Below, piece after piece: positions 16,433-29,876 of a DNA stretch of 64,000 bases. This stretch comes from an uncultured Propionivibrio sp. (GTDB lineage: Bacteria > Pseudomonadota > Gammaproteobacteria > Burkholderiales > Rhodocyclaceae): positions 372,001-436,000 of the forward strand of contig NZ_OY762655.1 of NCBI RefSeq assembly GCF_963666255.1, read 5' to 3'. Both the position numbers and the translations under genes were made by a program. Position 1 is the first letter of the stretch, and each line of letters starts with the position of its first letter. Below the pieces are notes generated by a model that saw only the letters and a list, made by a program, of their open reading frames with translations, was not told the origin of the DNA and searched no databases.

Positions 16433-17635
16433 ATGTTCGTATTCGTTCTGAATTGCGGAAGTTCTTCCTTCAAGTACCAGTTGCTCGACATGTCGAATGA
16501 AAGCCGGGTTGCGATCGGGCTCGTCGAGCGAATCGGCATGAACGATTCGATTCTTGCCTATGAACCTTCCGGCGGCGAGAAAGTCCGCGAAGTGGGGGCG
16601 ATTGCGGATCACGAATCGGCCATCAAGCGCGTCCTGGACAAACTCGTCGATGCCAAGATTGGTGTTATCAAGTCGCTGTCCGATATCAAGGCGGTCGGCC
16701 ATCGCGTGGTGCATGGTGCCGAGAAATTCTCGGGGTCCGTGCTTATCAATGGTGCTGTCATTGAAGCGCTGAAGGAGAACATTCCGCTCGCGCCTTTGCA
16801 CAACCCGCCCAACATCACGGGTATTCAGGCGATGATGCAGGCGCTTCCAGGCGTTCCGAACGTTGGCGTCTTCGATACGGCATTCCACGCGACTATGCCG
16901 GCGGAATCATTTCTTTACGCTGTTCCGTACGAGTGGTACGAAAAGCATCACGTCCGTCGCTACGGTTTCCATGGCACGTCGCACCGGTTTGTTTCCGAGC
17001 GTGCGGCGGAAATTCTCGGCGTCGCCAAAGACAAGTTCAACTGCATTACTTGCCATATGGGCAACGGTTCCTCGTTCACCGCGGTCAAGGGTGGCAAGTC
17101 TTACGACACGAGCATGGGCATGACGCCGCTCGAAGGGATTGTGATGGGGACTCGCAGCGGCGATATCGATGCCGGCATTCCCAAGTTCCTTGCCGATAAC
17201 AATGGCATGACCTTCGCCGATATCGACAATGCACTGAACAAGAAGTCCGGCTTGCTCGGTATTTCGGGCATCAGCTCCGACATGCGCGACGTCGAAAATG
17301 CAGCCAAGGATGGCAATGAGCGCGCCAAGTTGGCGATCGACGTGCTCCGCCATCGCGCGCTCAAGTATATCGGTGCTTATGCCATCGAACTTGGCCGGGT
17401 CGATGCGATCATCTTCACCGGTGGTATTGGCGAGAACGGCGTCGCTTTTCGCGCGTCGGTCGTCGAGCGGCTGACCGCGCTCGGTATCAAGCTCGACGCC
17501 GAGGCGAATAATTGCCGCGGCAAGGAAGTCCTCATCTCGACGGCGGATTCCGCTGTCAAGGTGATGGTTGTTCCGACCAACGAGGAACTGGTGATTGCGC
17601 GCGACACCCGCGATATCGTCAGCAAGCAGGGTTGA
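16433..17635 (+). CDS. ackA: Acetate kinase
   Basis: This 400-residue cytoplasmic kinase interconverts acetate plus ATP and acetyl phosphate. N-terminal NCGSSSFKYQLL is the first phosphate-binding signature, GHRVVHGAEKF and FDTAFHATMP follow, and RYGFHGTSHRFV and the C-terminal IIFTGGIGENG complete the ASKHA fold. Length is normal. AAAGGGATAA precedes the ATG. Phosphotransacetylase is not next to it. It stands alone between the nrdJ promoter region and a clear terminator, so it is probably a single-gene transcript. Confidence 0.96.
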   Translation: MFVFVLNCGSSSFKYQLLDMSNESRVAIGLVERIGMNDSILAYEPSGGEKVREVGAIADHESAIKRVLDKLVDAKIGVIKSLSDIKAVGHRVVHGAEKFSGSVLINGAVIEALKENIPLAPLHNPPNITGIQAMMQALPGVPNVGVFDTAFHATMPAESFLYAVPYEWYEKHHVRRYGFHGTSHRFVSERAAEILGVAKDKFNCITCHMGNGSSFTAVKGGKSYDTSMGMTPLEGIVMGTRSGDIDAGIPKFLADNNGMTFADIDNALNKKSGLLGISGISSDMRDVENAAKDGNERAKLAIDVLRHRALKYIGAYAIELGRVDAIIFTGGIGENGVAFRASVVERLTALGIKLDAEANNCRGKEVLISTADSAVKVMVVPTNEELVIARDTRDIVSKQG

Positions 17636-17670
17636 GTCGAATCTCAGCTCCAGGTATTTCGTTGAGATCG

Positions 17671-17695
17671 AAGGGAGGCATTGCCTCCCTTTTTT
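17671..17695 (+). terminator. Terminator after ackA
   Basis: AAGGGAGGC (17671-17679) pairs with GCCTCCCTT (17683-17691) around an ATT loop, followed by a T-run to 17695. It is a textbook Rho-independent terminator 36 bp after the ackA stop. Confidence 0.9.
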
Positions 17696-17731
17696 CTTTC
17701 TCATGACGAAAGTCGTTGTGCAATCTTCATG

Positions 17732-17770
17732 TTGACTTGCGTATTTTGCGATTGCTGTATATAAATACAG
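17732..17770 (+). promoter_or_regulatory. lexA promoter with overlapping SOS box
   Basis: A -35 like TTGACT (17732-17737) is followed after 18 bp by TGTATA (17756-17761). The perfect SOS box CTGTATATAAATACAG lies at 17755-17770, covering the -10 region. This matches the E. coli-type CTGT-N8-ACAG LexA operator and gives autoregulation of the lexA gene 20 bp downstream. Confidence 0.9.
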
Positions 17771-17790
17771 TTAATGAAGGAGATTGAACG

Positions 17791-18393
17791 ATGATGAAAG
17801 TGACACCGCGCCAGCAGGAAATCCTGGATTTCATCCGCAATTCGCTTGAAGTGCTTGGCGCGCCACCTACGCGAGCGGAGATCGCCCACGCGTTCGGCTT
17901 CGCCTCCCACAACGCTGCCGAAGAGCATCTCAAGGCGCTGGCAAAGAAAGGTTTGCTGGTGCTTGAACCGGGGTCGGCGCGGGGGATCCGTCTTGTTGAG
18001 CAACTCGGGCTGCCGTTGATCGGCAGTGTTGCCGCGGGCAGTCCGATCCTGGCGGTTGAAAACGTACAGATGCGTTATGCGCTCGATGCCAGTTTGTTCA
18101 AACCGCGCGCCGATTTTCTCTTGCGCGTGAGAGGGCTGTCCATGATCAACGCCGGAATTTTCGACGGCGATTTGTTGGCAGTGCATCGCTGTCAGGAAGC
18201 GCGGAATGGCCAGATCGTCGTGGCACGTCTTGATGAGGATGTGACGGTAAAGCGCTTCAGGAAACAGGGGGCAATCGTCGAATTGATCGCTGAAAACCCC
18301 GATTTCGAACCGATCGTTGTCGACACGCGCGAGCAGCCCGTCGCGATAGAAGGAATTGCGGTGGGGCTGATCCGTGGTCAGGAAGGTTTCTAA
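17791..18393 (+). CDS. lexA: LexA SOS repressor / self-cleaving protease
   Basis: This 200-residue repressor has an N-terminal winged helix ([24 protein letters not shown]), the Ala82-Gly83 cleavage site in SVAAGSPI, catalytic Ser117 in RGLSMINAG, and Lys154 in DVTVKRF. All residues for RecA-stimulated self-cleavage are present. GAAGGAGATTG precedes the tandem ATGATG start at 17791. Its own SOS box overlaps the promoter. No imuA/imuB/dnaE2 genes follow, unlike some proteobacterial lexA loci. Confidence 0.97.
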   Translation: MMKVTPRQQEILDFIRNSLEVLGAPPTRAEIAHAFGFASHNAAEEHLKALAKKGLLVLEPGSARGIRLVEQLGLPLIGSVAAGSPILAVENVQMRYALDASLFKPRADFLLRVRGLSMINAGIFDGDLLAVHRCQEARNGQIVVARLDEDVTVKRFRKQGAIVELIAENPDFEPIVVDTREQPVAIEGIAVGLIRGQEGF

Positions 18394-18469
18394 GCAGACG
18401 TCAGAGAGGTGCTTGTACGGGGAGGGTCTTCGGCTTTCTTAGTGCTTGTCTTGGCCGTCTTCTGTGCCG

Positions 18470-19111
18470 TCATGGCTCTTTGGAAGTGATCTGCTGCAGA
18501 ACAGCCGCGGTTTGCGGATGTTTGTTCTGAAGCGCGTAGAACAACGGCGTCTTTCCTTCGCTATCCTTGATTTTCGCGTCGGCGCCGCGTTCGATCAGGA
18601 ATTTCGTCAGCTTCGGTTGTCCGGTTGCTGCGGCAAGGTGGAGAACGGTTTGCCCGGATTCCGATTTCAGACTGATGTCGGCTTTTTTGTCGAGAAGTAG
18701 CTCCACTTCCTGCCGGCCGCCCGAAATGACCGCGACGTGTAACGGCGTCATTCCGACAAGATCTTTCAAGTTGACGTTTGCGCCCCTGCTGATGAGGTAG
18801 TCGCTGGTCTTGGTGTGCCCATAAAATGCCGCGATGTGCAAGGGCGTTCTTCCCAGCGTGTCCCGTGCGTTGACGTCCGCCCCACCGTCAATCAGCGTCC
18901 GGATCTCGCCAATATCACCCTGGACAACCGCTTTCGCCAGCGGCGACTCGGCGACGATAGCGCTTTCGGCTTTGACTTGAGGAGATGTCTGGTCCGAAGA
19001 TTTTCCGCAGGAAACCAAGCTCACCGAGATTGCCGAAATGGCAAGCAGGGCGAGAAAACGTTGTGCTTGGGCGATGGCGCCAAATGCTTGCGCCGGTTGT
19101 TCCTGTCTCAT
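18470..19111 (-). CDS. Ankyrin-repeat lipoprotein
   Basis: This 213-residue protein has a long N-terminus and then a hydrophobic signal ending at LVSC, a likely lipobox. The mature part has four to five ankyrin repeats, each with a form of G.TPLH.A...GH and GADVN/GANVN turns. Such proteins mediate protein contacts; no enzymatic motif is present. Its location is probably the periplasmic face of a membrane. ACGAGGCACATCA lies before the ATG at 19111. It is a single gene convergent with lexA and divergent from pyrG. The partner is unknown. A second, unrelated-context ankyrin protein is at 51080. Confidence 0.8.
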   Translation of the reverse strand: MRQEQPAQAFGAIAQAQRFLALLAISAISVSLVSCGKSSDQTSPQVKAESAIVAESPLAKAVVQGDIGEIRTLIDGGADVNARDTLGRTPLHIAAFYGHTKTSDYLISRGANVNLKDLVGMTPLHVAVISGGRQEVELLLDKKADISLKSESGQTVLHLAAATGQPKLTKFLIERGADAKIKDSEGKTPLFYALQNKHPQTAAVLQQITSKEP

Positions 19112-19246
19112 TGATGTGCCTCGTGGTCACTTGCTTCTTTTCAGGACAAGCTTCAATCATAAACGATTGTGAGCGCGAAGGTTAACTGGTGCCTTGGCCT
19201 GACTGTCGGCGCAAAGGGTGTGGCTCCTGTCATGCCATCTTGGTGA

Positions 19247-21792
<2,546 letters not shown>

Positions 21793-21824
21793 TTCGCCGT
21801 AACGGGATGTCCAGGAAATTTTAA

Positions 21825-23123
<1,299 letters not shown>

Positions 23124-23131
23124 ACGGACGG

Positions 23132-23174
23132 GAAAACGATGAGGAGGGCTGGCATCGTTCTCCTCGTCATTTTC
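23132..23174 (+). terminator. Likely hairpin terminator after eno
   Basis: GAAAACGATGAGGAG (23132-23146) pairs with CTCCTCGTCATTTTC (23160-23174) with one mismatch and one G-T pair; TTTT lies within the right arm instead of following it. It may weakly reduce read-through into ftsB, whose start is 20 bp further on. Confidence 0.45.
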
Positions 23175-23194
23175 TCATGATCGGTCACTGAACC

Positions 23195-23518
23195 ATGCGC
23201 TGGCTTTCCCTTGCGCTCGTTGCTCTTGTCGTCCTGCTGCAGTACCCGCTTTGGTTGGGCAAAGGCGGCTGGCTGCGGGTTTGGGAGGTCGATCATCTTC
23301 TGCAGCAGCAGCGCGAATCCAATCGTCATCTGGAGTTGCGCAATGCCGGCTTGGACGCGGAAGTTCGCGACCTCAAGCAAGGGTATGATGCGATCGAGGA
23401 GCGGGCACGCTTCGAGTTGGGCATGATCAAGCAGGACGAAGTCTTCGTCCAGATCCCGGAACGTTCCGCCCAAAGCGTCAAGGACGCCAAGGCTGCATCC
23501 AGAAAAGATTCCGAGTAG
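23195..23518 (+). CDS. ftsB: Cell division protein FtsB
   Basis: This 107-residue bitopic protein has a short cytoplasmic N-terminus, one membrane helix (about residues 3-22, [17 protein letters not shown]) and a periplasmic coiled coil with [21 protein letters not shown]. The motif [21 protein letters not shown] is typical of FtsB. It forms the FtsQLB complex that switches on septal peptidoglycan synthesis. Position directly after eno is the conserved arrangement. A charged, unstructured C-terminal tail ends the protein. Confidence 0.92.
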   Translation: MRWLSLALVALVVLLQYPLWLGKGGWLRVWEVDHLLQQQRESNRHLELRNAGLDAEVRDLKQGYDAIEERARFELGMIKQDEVFVQIPERSAQSVKDAKAASRKDSE

Positions 23519-23700
23519 GGATCGTACCGGCCTCACGATCGGGCTGTCTCAAGAACGATTTTTGTTATCTGCGGTCAAGCTCCGGGTGGCCTGTCGTTCG
23601 GTTTTTCGGCATCAACGCTTAATTGTTGTGGCCTGTTTGAAGAAGCTTGGTAGAATCAGTCCGACGGTTGCGTTTTGGGTAAGTCTTCGAGGGGGCAGAC

Positions 23701-24171
23701 ATGCTGAAAGAAGGACAGTTGGCGCCGCTCTTCGTCCTCCCGGATGCCGATATGGAATCCGTTGATCTGGCAGCTTTCAGGGGTAAATATAACATTGTCC
23801 TGTTTTTCTACCCCAAGGACGGTACGCCGGGTTGCACGCTGGAAGCGACTGATTTCTCCGATCATGAGGAGGAGTTTCTTGCCAAAGGCTGTGTCGTCAT
23901 CGGCATCAGCCGTGACGATTGCCTGAAGCATGCCGAATTTCGCGATGAGAACGGTATCTCCGTCCGCCTGTTGTCGGATTCTGATACGGCCGTCTGCAAG
24001 AAATACGGCGTCTGGCAGGCGAAAGAAGTTGACGGCGTCAAGCGCTATGGAATTGCGCGTTCGACGTTCGTCGTTGATAAACAAGGTGTTCTCCGTCTAG
24101 CGATGTACGGTGTCAATGCCAAGGGGCATGCGCTCGATGTGTTGCGCATGGTCAAGGAACTCAAGTTATGA
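23701..24171 (+). CDS. bcp: Peroxiredoxin of the BCP/PrxQ family
   Basis: This 156-residue thiol peroxidase has the catalytic motif FYPKDGTPGCTLEATDF. The peroxidatic Cys in PGCT is present, but the resolving Cys that E. coli BCP has five residues later is replaced (position occupied by Thr/Asp in EATDF), so this is a 1-Cys type or uses another Cys such as in KGCVV. It reduces H2O2 and organic peroxides in the cytoplasm. The gene overlaps slyD by 4 nt (ATGA), so both are co-translated. GAGGGGGCAGAC precedes the ATG. Confidence 0.93.
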   Translation: MLKEGQLAPLFVLPDADMESVDLAAFRGKYNIVLFFYPKDGTPGCTLEATDFSDHEEEFLAKGCVVIGISRDDCLKHAEFRDENGISVRLLSDSDTAVCKKYGVWQAKEVDGVKRYGIARSTFVVDKQGVLRLAMYGVNAKGHALDVLRMVKELKL

Positions 24172-24659
24172 CAATGCAAGTTGCTAAAAATACGGTGGTT
24201 ACGCTCGATTACAACGTGACCGACCCCGATGGCCAACTCGTCGATGAAGGGAAAGAGCCGCTGGTTTATCTGCATGGCGGCTATGACGACATTTTTCCGA
24301 TGATCGAGGAGGCTCTGCAGGGTAAGAAAATCGGTGAGTCGATCGTTGTGAAAATGCAACCGAACGATGCTTTCGGTGAGTACGATGCGGAGCTTGTCCA
24401 GATCGAACCGCGCAAGGCGTTTCCCAAGGAACTCGAGGTCGGCATGCAATTCGAGGGCGTTCCTGAGAGCGGCGATGACGACGATATCCTCATTTACCGT
24501 GTCACCGAAATTGCCGACGATAAAGTGGTCCTGGACGGAAATCATCCCTTGGCGGGAATGGCGCTGGTGTTTACCTGTACGGTTTCAGGAGTGCGTGCGG
24601 CCGGTGCGGAGGAGATAGCACACGGGCATGTTCACGAGGGCCATTGCGGGGAAGAATGA
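24168..24659 (+). CDS. slyD: FKBP-type peptidyl-prolyl isomerase, SlyD-like
   Basis: This 163-residue protein begins with the FKBP half VTLDYNVTDPDGQLVDEG, then the inserted chaperone flap (about 75-125), then the second FKBP part DGNHPLAGMALVFTCTV. The short tail HGHVHEGHCGEE has three His and one Cys, a shorter form of the metal-binding tail that delivers nickel in E. coli SlyD. It is a cytoplasmic folding helper. It is coupled to bcp and followed by a clear terminator. Confidence 0.92.
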   Translation: MTMQVAKNTVVTLDYNVTDPDGQLVDEGKEPLVYLHGGYDDIFPMIEEALQGKKIGESIVVKMQPNDAFGEYDAELVQIEPRKAFPKELEVGMQFEGVPESGDDDDILIYRVTEIADDKVVLDGNHPLAGMALVFTCTVSGVRAAGAEEIAHGHVHEGHCGEE

Positions 24660-24679
24660 GCCATTGTCGGAAAGATCAA

Positions 24680-24708
24680 AAACGCAGCCGCGCGCTGCGT
24701 TTTTTTTT
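24680..24708 (+). terminator. Terminator after slyD
   Basis: AAACGCAGC (24680-24688) pairs with GCTGCGTTT (24694-24702), followed by an uninterrupted T-run to 24708. It isolates bcp-slyD from the nap operon. Confidence 0.92.
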
Positions 24709-24774
24709 GCCGATTCCTGACGGGGGGGGCGATTTTTAGCATGGGTCAAAGTCTTGGACTATATTGGTCGGTAG

Positions 24775-24808
24775 CCTATTGGCATTGAATATAACAATAG
24801 GGGTCGGG
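24775..24808 (+). promoter_or_regulatory. Inverted repeat overlapping napD ribosome-binding site
   Basis: CCTATTG (24775-24781) is perfectly complementary to CAATAGG (24795-24801), 13 bases apart. The right arm runs into AGGGGTCGGG, the only candidate ribosome-binding sequence before the TTG start at 24813. It may be an operator or an RNA hairpin that limits translation. I found no clear FNR box nearby. Confidence 0.5.
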
Positions 24809-24812
24809 TATC

Positions 24813-25094
24813 TTGAGTCTCGCCAGTCTCGTTCTGCGTATTGATCCAGAGAAGCGACAATCCGCCGAAGCTGCATTGTCCGCCTTGCCAGGCGTCGAAT
24901 GCCACGCCATGTCCGCCGAAGGAAAGCTGGTCGTTACGGTTGAGGATGCACCCGGCGCGGCAATGTCCGATACCTTGATTGCCATCCACCGTATCCCGGA
25001 AGTTCTTGCCGCGACACTTGCTTTCGAGTCCGGCGATGCCTATGACGATGCCGAAAGTTCCGATTCCCGCCCTTGTGAGGAGCCCACACCATGA
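24813..25094 (+). CDS. napD: NapD, chaperone for periplasmic nitrate reductase
   Basis: This 93-residue cytoplasmic protein binds the Tat signal of NapA and stops export before cofactor loading. It begins [12 protein letters not shown] and includes [20 protein letters not shown], the NapD ferredoxin-like fold. The start must be TTG at 24813: stops TGA, TAA and TAG occur just upstream in frame and no ATG/GTG precedes the conserved N-terminus. A TTG start combined with a hairpin over the ribosome-binding site suggests low expression. It overlaps napA by 4 nt. Confidence 0.9.
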   Translation: MSLASLVLRIDPEKRQSAEAALSALPGVECHAMSAEGKLVVTVEDAPGAAMSDTLIAIHRIPEVLAATLAFESGDAYDDAESSDSRPCEEPTP

Positions 25095-27634
25095 CCATCA
25101 ACCGACGCGATTTCATTAAATCCCAAGCGATTGCCGCGGCAGCCGCCAGCGCGGGAATTTCATTGCCGGTACTCGCCGCAGAGGGAAAGGCCGCCAGTTC
25201 GTCAGTGGTGAGATGGGACAAGGGCGTATGCCGTTTCTGCGGGACCGGGTGCGCAGTCCTTGTCGGCGTGCAGAATGGGCGCGTCGTCGCCACACAGGGA
25301 GACCCGGATTCCGAGGTCAACCGTGGGCTCAACTGCATCAAGGGATATTTCCTGTCGAAGATCATGTACGGCGAGGATCGTCTGACCAAGCCTCTGCTGC
25401 GCATGAAGAATGGCAAGTACGACAAGGAAGGCGATTTCACGCCGATTTCCTGGGACCATGCTTTCGACATCATGGCGGAAAAATGGAAGGCGGCGCTCAA
25501 GTCTGACGGACCCGCCGGTGTCGGCATGTTTGGTTCCGGACAGTGGACGATCTGGGAAGGCTATGCGGCAGCGAAACTGTTCAAGGCCGGTTTCCGCTCC
25601 AACAATATCGATCCCAATGCCCGCCATTGCATGGCTTCGGCGGTGGCTGGATTCATGCGCACCTTCGGTATCGACGAGCCGATGGGATGCTATGACGATA
25701 TTGAGCAGGCCGATGCCTTCGTCCTGTGGGGATCGAACATGGCCGAGATGCATCCGGTGTTATGGACGCGCATTACCGACCGCCGTCTGACCAAGACGGA
25801 TGTGCAGGTCCATGTCTTGTCGACCTTCGAGCATCGGAGCTTCGAACTCGCCGACAACGGGATGATTTTTGCGCCTCAGACGGATCTTGCCATCCTCAAT
25901 TACATCTGCAACCACATCATCCAGAGCGGCAAGGTCAATCAGGAGTTCGTCAAGCGCAACGTCAATTTCAAGAAAGGCGAGGCGGATATCGGTTTTGGTC
26001 TGCGACCGAATCACCCGCTTGAAAAGAAGGCGAGCAACAACGGCTATCCGGGCGAAGACGGCAAGCCGAAGGGCGATACGGGTAAGGCGGAAGCCAGCAC
26101 CTTCGAGGAATTCAAGAAGTTTGTCAGCGAATACACGCTCGAAAAAGTGTCCAAACTCTCCGGCGTTCCGCAGGATCGGTTGAAGCGGATGGCGGAACTT
26201 TATGCTGATCCGAAGAAGAAGGTCGTCAGCTTCTGGACGATGGGATTCAACCAGCATACGCGCGGCACCTGGGTCAACAACATGATCTACAACGTCCATC
26301 TGTTGGTCGGGAAGATTTCCGAGCCTGGCAATGGACCGTTCTCGCTGACCGGGCAGCCGTCGGCTTGTGGCACGGCGCGTGAGGTCGGCACCTTTGCCCA
26401 CCGTCTTCCTGCCGATATGGTGGTGACCAATCCCGAGCACCGCAAGCACACCGAAGCGCTCTGGCAACTGCCCGAAGGCACGATCAACGACAAGATCGGC
26501 CTGCACGCCGTGGCGCAAAGTCGGGCGCTCAAGGACGGCAAGCTCAAGTGCTACTGGACGACGACCACCAACAACATGCAGGCCGGGCCGAACGTCAATC
26601 AGGAAATCTATCCGGGGTGGCGCAATCCCGCGGCATTCGTGGTTGTCTCTGAAGTCTATCCGACCGTGTCGGCCCTGGCGGCTGACCTCGTCCTTCCGTC
26701 GGCCATGTGGATGGAAAAGGAAGGCGCGTTCGGTAACGCCGAGCGACGCACACAATTCTGGCGCCAGCAGGTCAAGGCGCCGGGCGAATCAAAATCGGAT
26801 CTGTGGCAATACATCGAGTTCTCGAAGCGCTTCAAGGTCGAGGAAGTCTGGCCGGCCGAACTGATCGCCAAGAAGCCCGAATACAAGGGCAAGACGCTTT
26901 ACGAAGTCCTGTTCGCCAACAAGGTGGTCAACAAGTTTCCGAAGGGCGAGACCCAGAAGGTCAACGAGCACGCGATCAAGCAGTACACCAACGATGAGTC
27001 CGAGGCCTTCGGTTTCTACGTCCAGAAAGGCCTGTTCGAGGAATATGCGCAGTTCGGACGGGGGCATGGTCATGACCTCGCGCCGTTTGACATGTATCAC
27101 AGGGCGCGTGGTCTGCGGTGGCCGGTTGTCGATGGCAAGGAAACCCTGTGGCGCTTCCGCGAGGGATACGATCCCTACGTCAAGGCGGGCGAGGGCGTCA
27201 AGTTCTATGGCCACAAGGACAACAAGGCGGTTATTTTCGCGTTGCCGTATCAGGATCCGCCAGAAATGCCGGACAAGGAATTCGATCTCTGGTTGTGTAC
27301 CGGGCGTGTTCTTGAGCACTGGCACACCGGGTCGATGACCCGGCGGGTGCCGGAGTTGCACAAGGCCGTTCCGGAAGCGCAGGTCTTCATGCATCCGGAC
27401 GATGCCAAGAAGCGCGGCCTGCAGCGCGGCATGGTCGTCAAGGTGGTTTCCCGCCGCGGCGAAATGACGGCACGGATCGAGACCAAAGGTCGTAACAAGC
27501 CACCGGTCGGCCTGATCTTCGTTCCCTTCTTCGACGAGTCGCGTCTGGTCAATAAGCTGACGCTGGACGCGACCTGTCCGATTTCGAAAGAAACGGATTT
27601 CAAAAAGTGCGCCGTGAAGGTTGTCCGGGCCTGA
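25091..27634 (+). CDS. napA: Periplasmic nitrate reductase catalytic subunit
   Basis: This 847-residue molybdoenzyme reduces nitrate to nitrite in the periplasm. A Tat signal NRRDFIK is followed by an AAAAA-type hydrophobic stretch. The [4Fe-4S] ligands are Cys47, Cys50, Cys54 and Cys82 ([14 protein letters not shown]), and the molybdenum ligand is Cys180 in NARHCMAS. The C-terminal molybdopterin dinucleotide domain has [20 protein letters not shown]. Length fits NapA (about 830). It receives electrons through NapB and is coupled to NapD by a 4-nt overlap. Confidence 0.97.
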   Translation: MTINRRDFIKSQAIAAAAASAGISLPVLAAEGKAASSSVVRWDKGVCRFCGTGCAVLVGVQNGRVVATQGDPDSEVNRGLNCIKGYFLSKIMYGEDRLTKPLLRMKNGKYDKEGDFTPISWDHAFDIMAEKWKAALKSDGPAGVGMFGSGQWTIWEGYAAAKLFKAGFRSNNIDPNARHCMASAVAGFMRTFGIDEPMGCYDDIEQADAFVLWGSNMAEMHPVLWTRITDRRLTKTDVQVHVLSTFEHRSFELADNGMIFAPQTDLAILNYICNHIIQSGKVNQEFVKRNVNFKKGEADIGFGLRPNHPLEKKASNNGYPGEDGKPKGDTGKAEASTFEEFKKFVSEYTLEKVSKLSGVPQDRLKRMAELYADPKKKVVSFWTMGFNQHTRGTWVNNMIYNVHLLVGKISEPGNGPFSLTGQPSACGTAREVGTFAHRLPADMVVTNPEHRKHTEALWQLPEGTINDKIGLHAVAQSRALKDGKLKCYWTTTTNNMQAGPNVNQEIYPGWRNPAAFVVVSEVYPTVSALAADLVLPSAMWMEKEGAFGNAERRTQFWRQQVKAPGESKSDLWQYIEFSKRFKVEEVWPAELIAKKPEYKGKTLYEVLFANKVVNKFPKGETQKVNEHAIKQYTNDESEAFGFYVQKGLFEEYAQFGRGHGHDLAPFDMYHRARGLRWPVVDGKETLWRFREGYDPYVKAGEGVKFYGHKDNKAVIFALPYQDPPEMPDKEFDLWLCTGRVLEHWHTGSMTRRVPELHKAVPEAQVFMHPDDAKKRGLQRGMVVKVVSRRGEMTARIETKGRNKPPVGLIFVPFFDESRLVNKLTLDATCPISKETDFKKCAVKVVRA

Positions 27635-27650
27635 GACGCTGGAGTTTTCG

Positions 27651-28532
27651 GTGAGCGGACGGGATTCCCATAAGCCGGCATCGACACCGCGCCGGCGGTT
27701 CTTGCGCGAAGCGCTGACCGCCGCCGGTGGCGGTTGCCTGCTTGCGCTCGGCGCCGGTTTGCATGCGCGGCAGGCCTCGGCCTTGCCGGCTCAGGCGATT
27801 CGGCCGCCCGGCGCGCTGTCCGAGGAGGATTTTCTGGCTGCCTGCGTGCGTTGCGGCCTGTGCGTGCGCGATTGCCCCTATGGCACCTTGCGGCTGGCCG
27901 ACATGTTCGATCCGGTGGCGACCGGCACACCGTTTTTCTCGGCGCGCGCGGTTCCTTGCGAAATGTGCGAGGACATTCCCTGCGTCAAGGTCTGTCCGAC
28001 CGGGGCGCTTGATCGATCGCTGACCGATATCACCAAAGCGCGCATGGGGCTGGCAGTGCTCTCGGATCAGGAGAACTGCCTGAATTTCCTGGGCTTGCGC
28101 TGCGATGTCTGCTATCGGGTCTGCCCGGTCATCGACAAGGCGATTACGCTCGAAACCCGCCACAATCCGCGTTCCGATCGTCATGCCATGTTGCTGCCGA
28201 CGGTCCATTCAGACGCCTGCACCGGCTGTGGCAAATGTGAAAAATCCTGTGTTCTGCCGGAACCGGCGATCAAGGTAATGCCACGATCCCTCGCACAGGG
28301 GGCGTTGCCCGCGCATTACCGCAAGGGATGGGAAGAAAAGGCGCGTAACGGCGAATCGCTGATCGGCGATCAGCTGCGTTTGCCTGTGCGTGGCTTTGAT
28401 GGAACCACGGCCGGACGCGCGGCAACTGAAACCGTGGTGGCGCCGGCAACGCCTGCTGTGCCAATCACTGCGGCACCGGCGACAAGTTCTGCACCGCCAG
28501 TGGGTGTCTTGAATTCAAGGTGGAAGCCGTGA
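27651..28532 (+). CDS. napG: NapG, periplasmic ferredoxin-type protein
   Basis: This 293-residue protein has a Tat signal ([10 protein letters not shown]) and four [4Fe-4S] sites: [35 protein letters not shown] and [11 protein letters not shown]. With NapH it passes quinol electrons toward NapC/NapB. The GTG at 27651 is chosen because CTGGAG lies 7 bp before it; an upstream TTG at 27621 would overlap napA and has no ribosome site. After the last cluster there is an Ala/Pro-rich tail (about 50 residues) not needed for function. Confidence 0.93.
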   Translation: MSGRDSHKPASTPRRRFLREALTAAGGGCLLALGAGLHARQASALPAQAIRPPGALSEEDFLAACVRCGLCVRDCPYGTLRLADMFDPVATGTPFFSARAVPCEMCEDIPCVKVCPTGALDRSLTDITKARMGLAVLSDQENCLNFLGLRCDVCYRVCPVIDKAITLETRHNPRSDRHAMLLPTVHSDACTGCGKCEKSCVLPEPAIKVMPRSLAQGALPAHYRKGWEEKARNGESLIGDQLRLPVRGFDGTTAGRAATETVVAPATPAVPITAAPATSSAPPVGVLNSRWKP

Positions 28533-29386
28533 GTGTCAGATCACCTCGGGGGCAAATGTCGTCGCGGCCACTGCTGGCGCGCAGTCGCTGGCTACTCGCG
28601 CGGCGGATATGCCAACTTGGCATCCTCGCACTGTTCCTGGTCGGGCCTTTGCTCGGCGTCTGGGTACTCAAGGGGAACCTGTCGGCCTCTCTGCTGTTCG
28701 ACCAGATTCCGCTGACCGACCCGATGCTTTTGTTGCAGACGCTTGCCGCCGGCCATTGGCCTTATGCGACGGCCTGGACCGGCGCGCTGATCGTTTTCGT
28801 GTTCTATGCGCTCGTCGGTGGACGCGTATTCTGCAGCTGGGTGTGTCCGGTGAATCTGGTCACCGACACCGCCGCATGGCTGCGGCGCCGCTTGGGAATC
28901 AAGACCGGGCGGACGCCGGATGGCAATACGCGTTATTGGTTGCTGGTTGGCCTGTTGGCAGCAACGGCGTTGACCGGGATGCTGGTCTGGGAGTGGGTCA
29001 ATCCGGTGAGCCTGCTTCACCGCGGGCTGGTGTTCGGCCTTGGCGGCGCATCGCTATTGATCGTCGGAATTTTTCTCTATGACACGCTGATCGCCAGTCG
29101 TGGCTGGTGCGGGCATCTTTGTCCGGTCGGGGCGTTCTATGCAGTGCTTGGGCGTATCGCCCTGATCCGCGTCTCGGCGCATCGTCGTGACAAGTGTGAC
29201 GATTGCATGGACTGCTTCGTCGTGTGTCCAGAGCCGCAAGTCATCCGTCCAGCGCTCAAAGGCGTCGGGCAGCAGCATCCCCTGATTCTTTCCGGAACTT
29301 GCACTAACTGCGGTCGCTGCATCGATGTATGCGATCGTGATGTTTTCAAAATAACTCACCGATTCGACCAAAGGAGCGCGCAATGA
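28529..29386 (+). CDS. napH: NapH, membrane quinol dehydrogenase subunit
   Basis: This 285-residue inner-membrane protein has four hydrophobic helices and the cysteine pairs CSWVCPVN and [10 protein letters not shown], then two C-terminal [4Fe-4S] motifs, [11 protein letters not shown] and [11 protein letters not shown]. It is a quinol oxidase partner of NapG. The GTG at 28529 overlaps the napG TGA (GTGA) with AAGGTGGAA upstream; a GTG at 28520 is possible. It overlaps napB by 4 nt. Confidence 0.93.
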   Translation: MSVRSPRGQMSSRPLLARSRWLLARRICQLGILALFLVGPLLGVWVLKGNLSASLLFDQIPLTDPMLLLQTLAAGHWPYATAWTGALIVFVFYALVGGRVFCSWVCPVNLVTDTAAWLRRRLGIKTGRTPDGNTRYWLLVGLLAATALTGMLVWEWVNPVSLLHRGLVFGLGGASLLIVGIFLYDTLIASRGWCGHLCPVGAFYAVLGRIALIRVSAHRRDKCDDCMDCFVVCPEPQVIRPALKGVGQQHPLILSGTCTNCGRCIDVCDRDVFKITHRFDQRSAQ

Positions 29387-29853
29387 ACCAGCAGATTTCC
29401 CGTTTTTCCCGTGCCTGGGCCTTCGTTATCGGCGTGTGCATGAGCGTGCTTTTGACCGGTGCTGCCTGCGCCGCCGATGGCCCGGTCAAGTTGCAGACCT
29501 TGCGCGGTGTCGATGTTTCCGTCAGCGACCCGGTGGGCGAGGGGACGCGTTTCGGACCCGATACGCCGGTTCTTCCACGTGATTTCGTGCAGCAACCACC
29601 GCTGATTCCACATACCATCGAAGGCTATCTGATCAGCAAGGAATTCAACAAGTGCATGGACTGCCATTCGTGGGCGCGTTCCAAGGAAGCCCATGCCACG
29701 AAGATCTCGATCACGCATTTCAAGACGCGTGAAGGGGCCGAGATGTCCAGCGTTTCACCGCAACGATATTTCTGTAATCAGTGCCATGTATCGCAGACCG
29801 ATTCCAAGCCGCTGGTGGGGAATACCTTCAAACCGGGCGCTGGCTTGCGCTGA
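29383..29853 (+). CDS. napB: NapB, diheme cytochrome c
   Basis: This 156-residue periplasmic electron-transfer subunit has a cleavable signal ending at ACAADGP and two heme c sites, CMDCH and CNQCH. DTPVLPRDFVQQPPLIPH before the first heme and FNKCMDCHSW are the NapB fingerprint. It passes electrons from NapC (or NapGH) to NapA. It needs the cytochrome c maturation machinery, which is outside the window. Confidence 0.95.
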   Translation: MNQQISRFSRAWAFVIGVCMSVLLTGAACAADGPVKLQTLRGVDVSVSDPVGEGTRFGPDTPVLPRDFVQQPPLIPHTIEGYLISKEFNKCMDCHSWARSKEAHATKISITHFKTREGAEMSSVSPQRYFCNQCHVSQTDSKPLVGNTFKPGAGLR

Positions 29854-29876
29854 TTATCAGAACCTGGGGAGTCGTC

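Noticed and set aside
24709-24774. FNR or Nar-type site ahead of napD
   Set aside because: No sequence close to TTGAT-N4-ATCAA was found; only the CCTATTG inverted repeat is clear.
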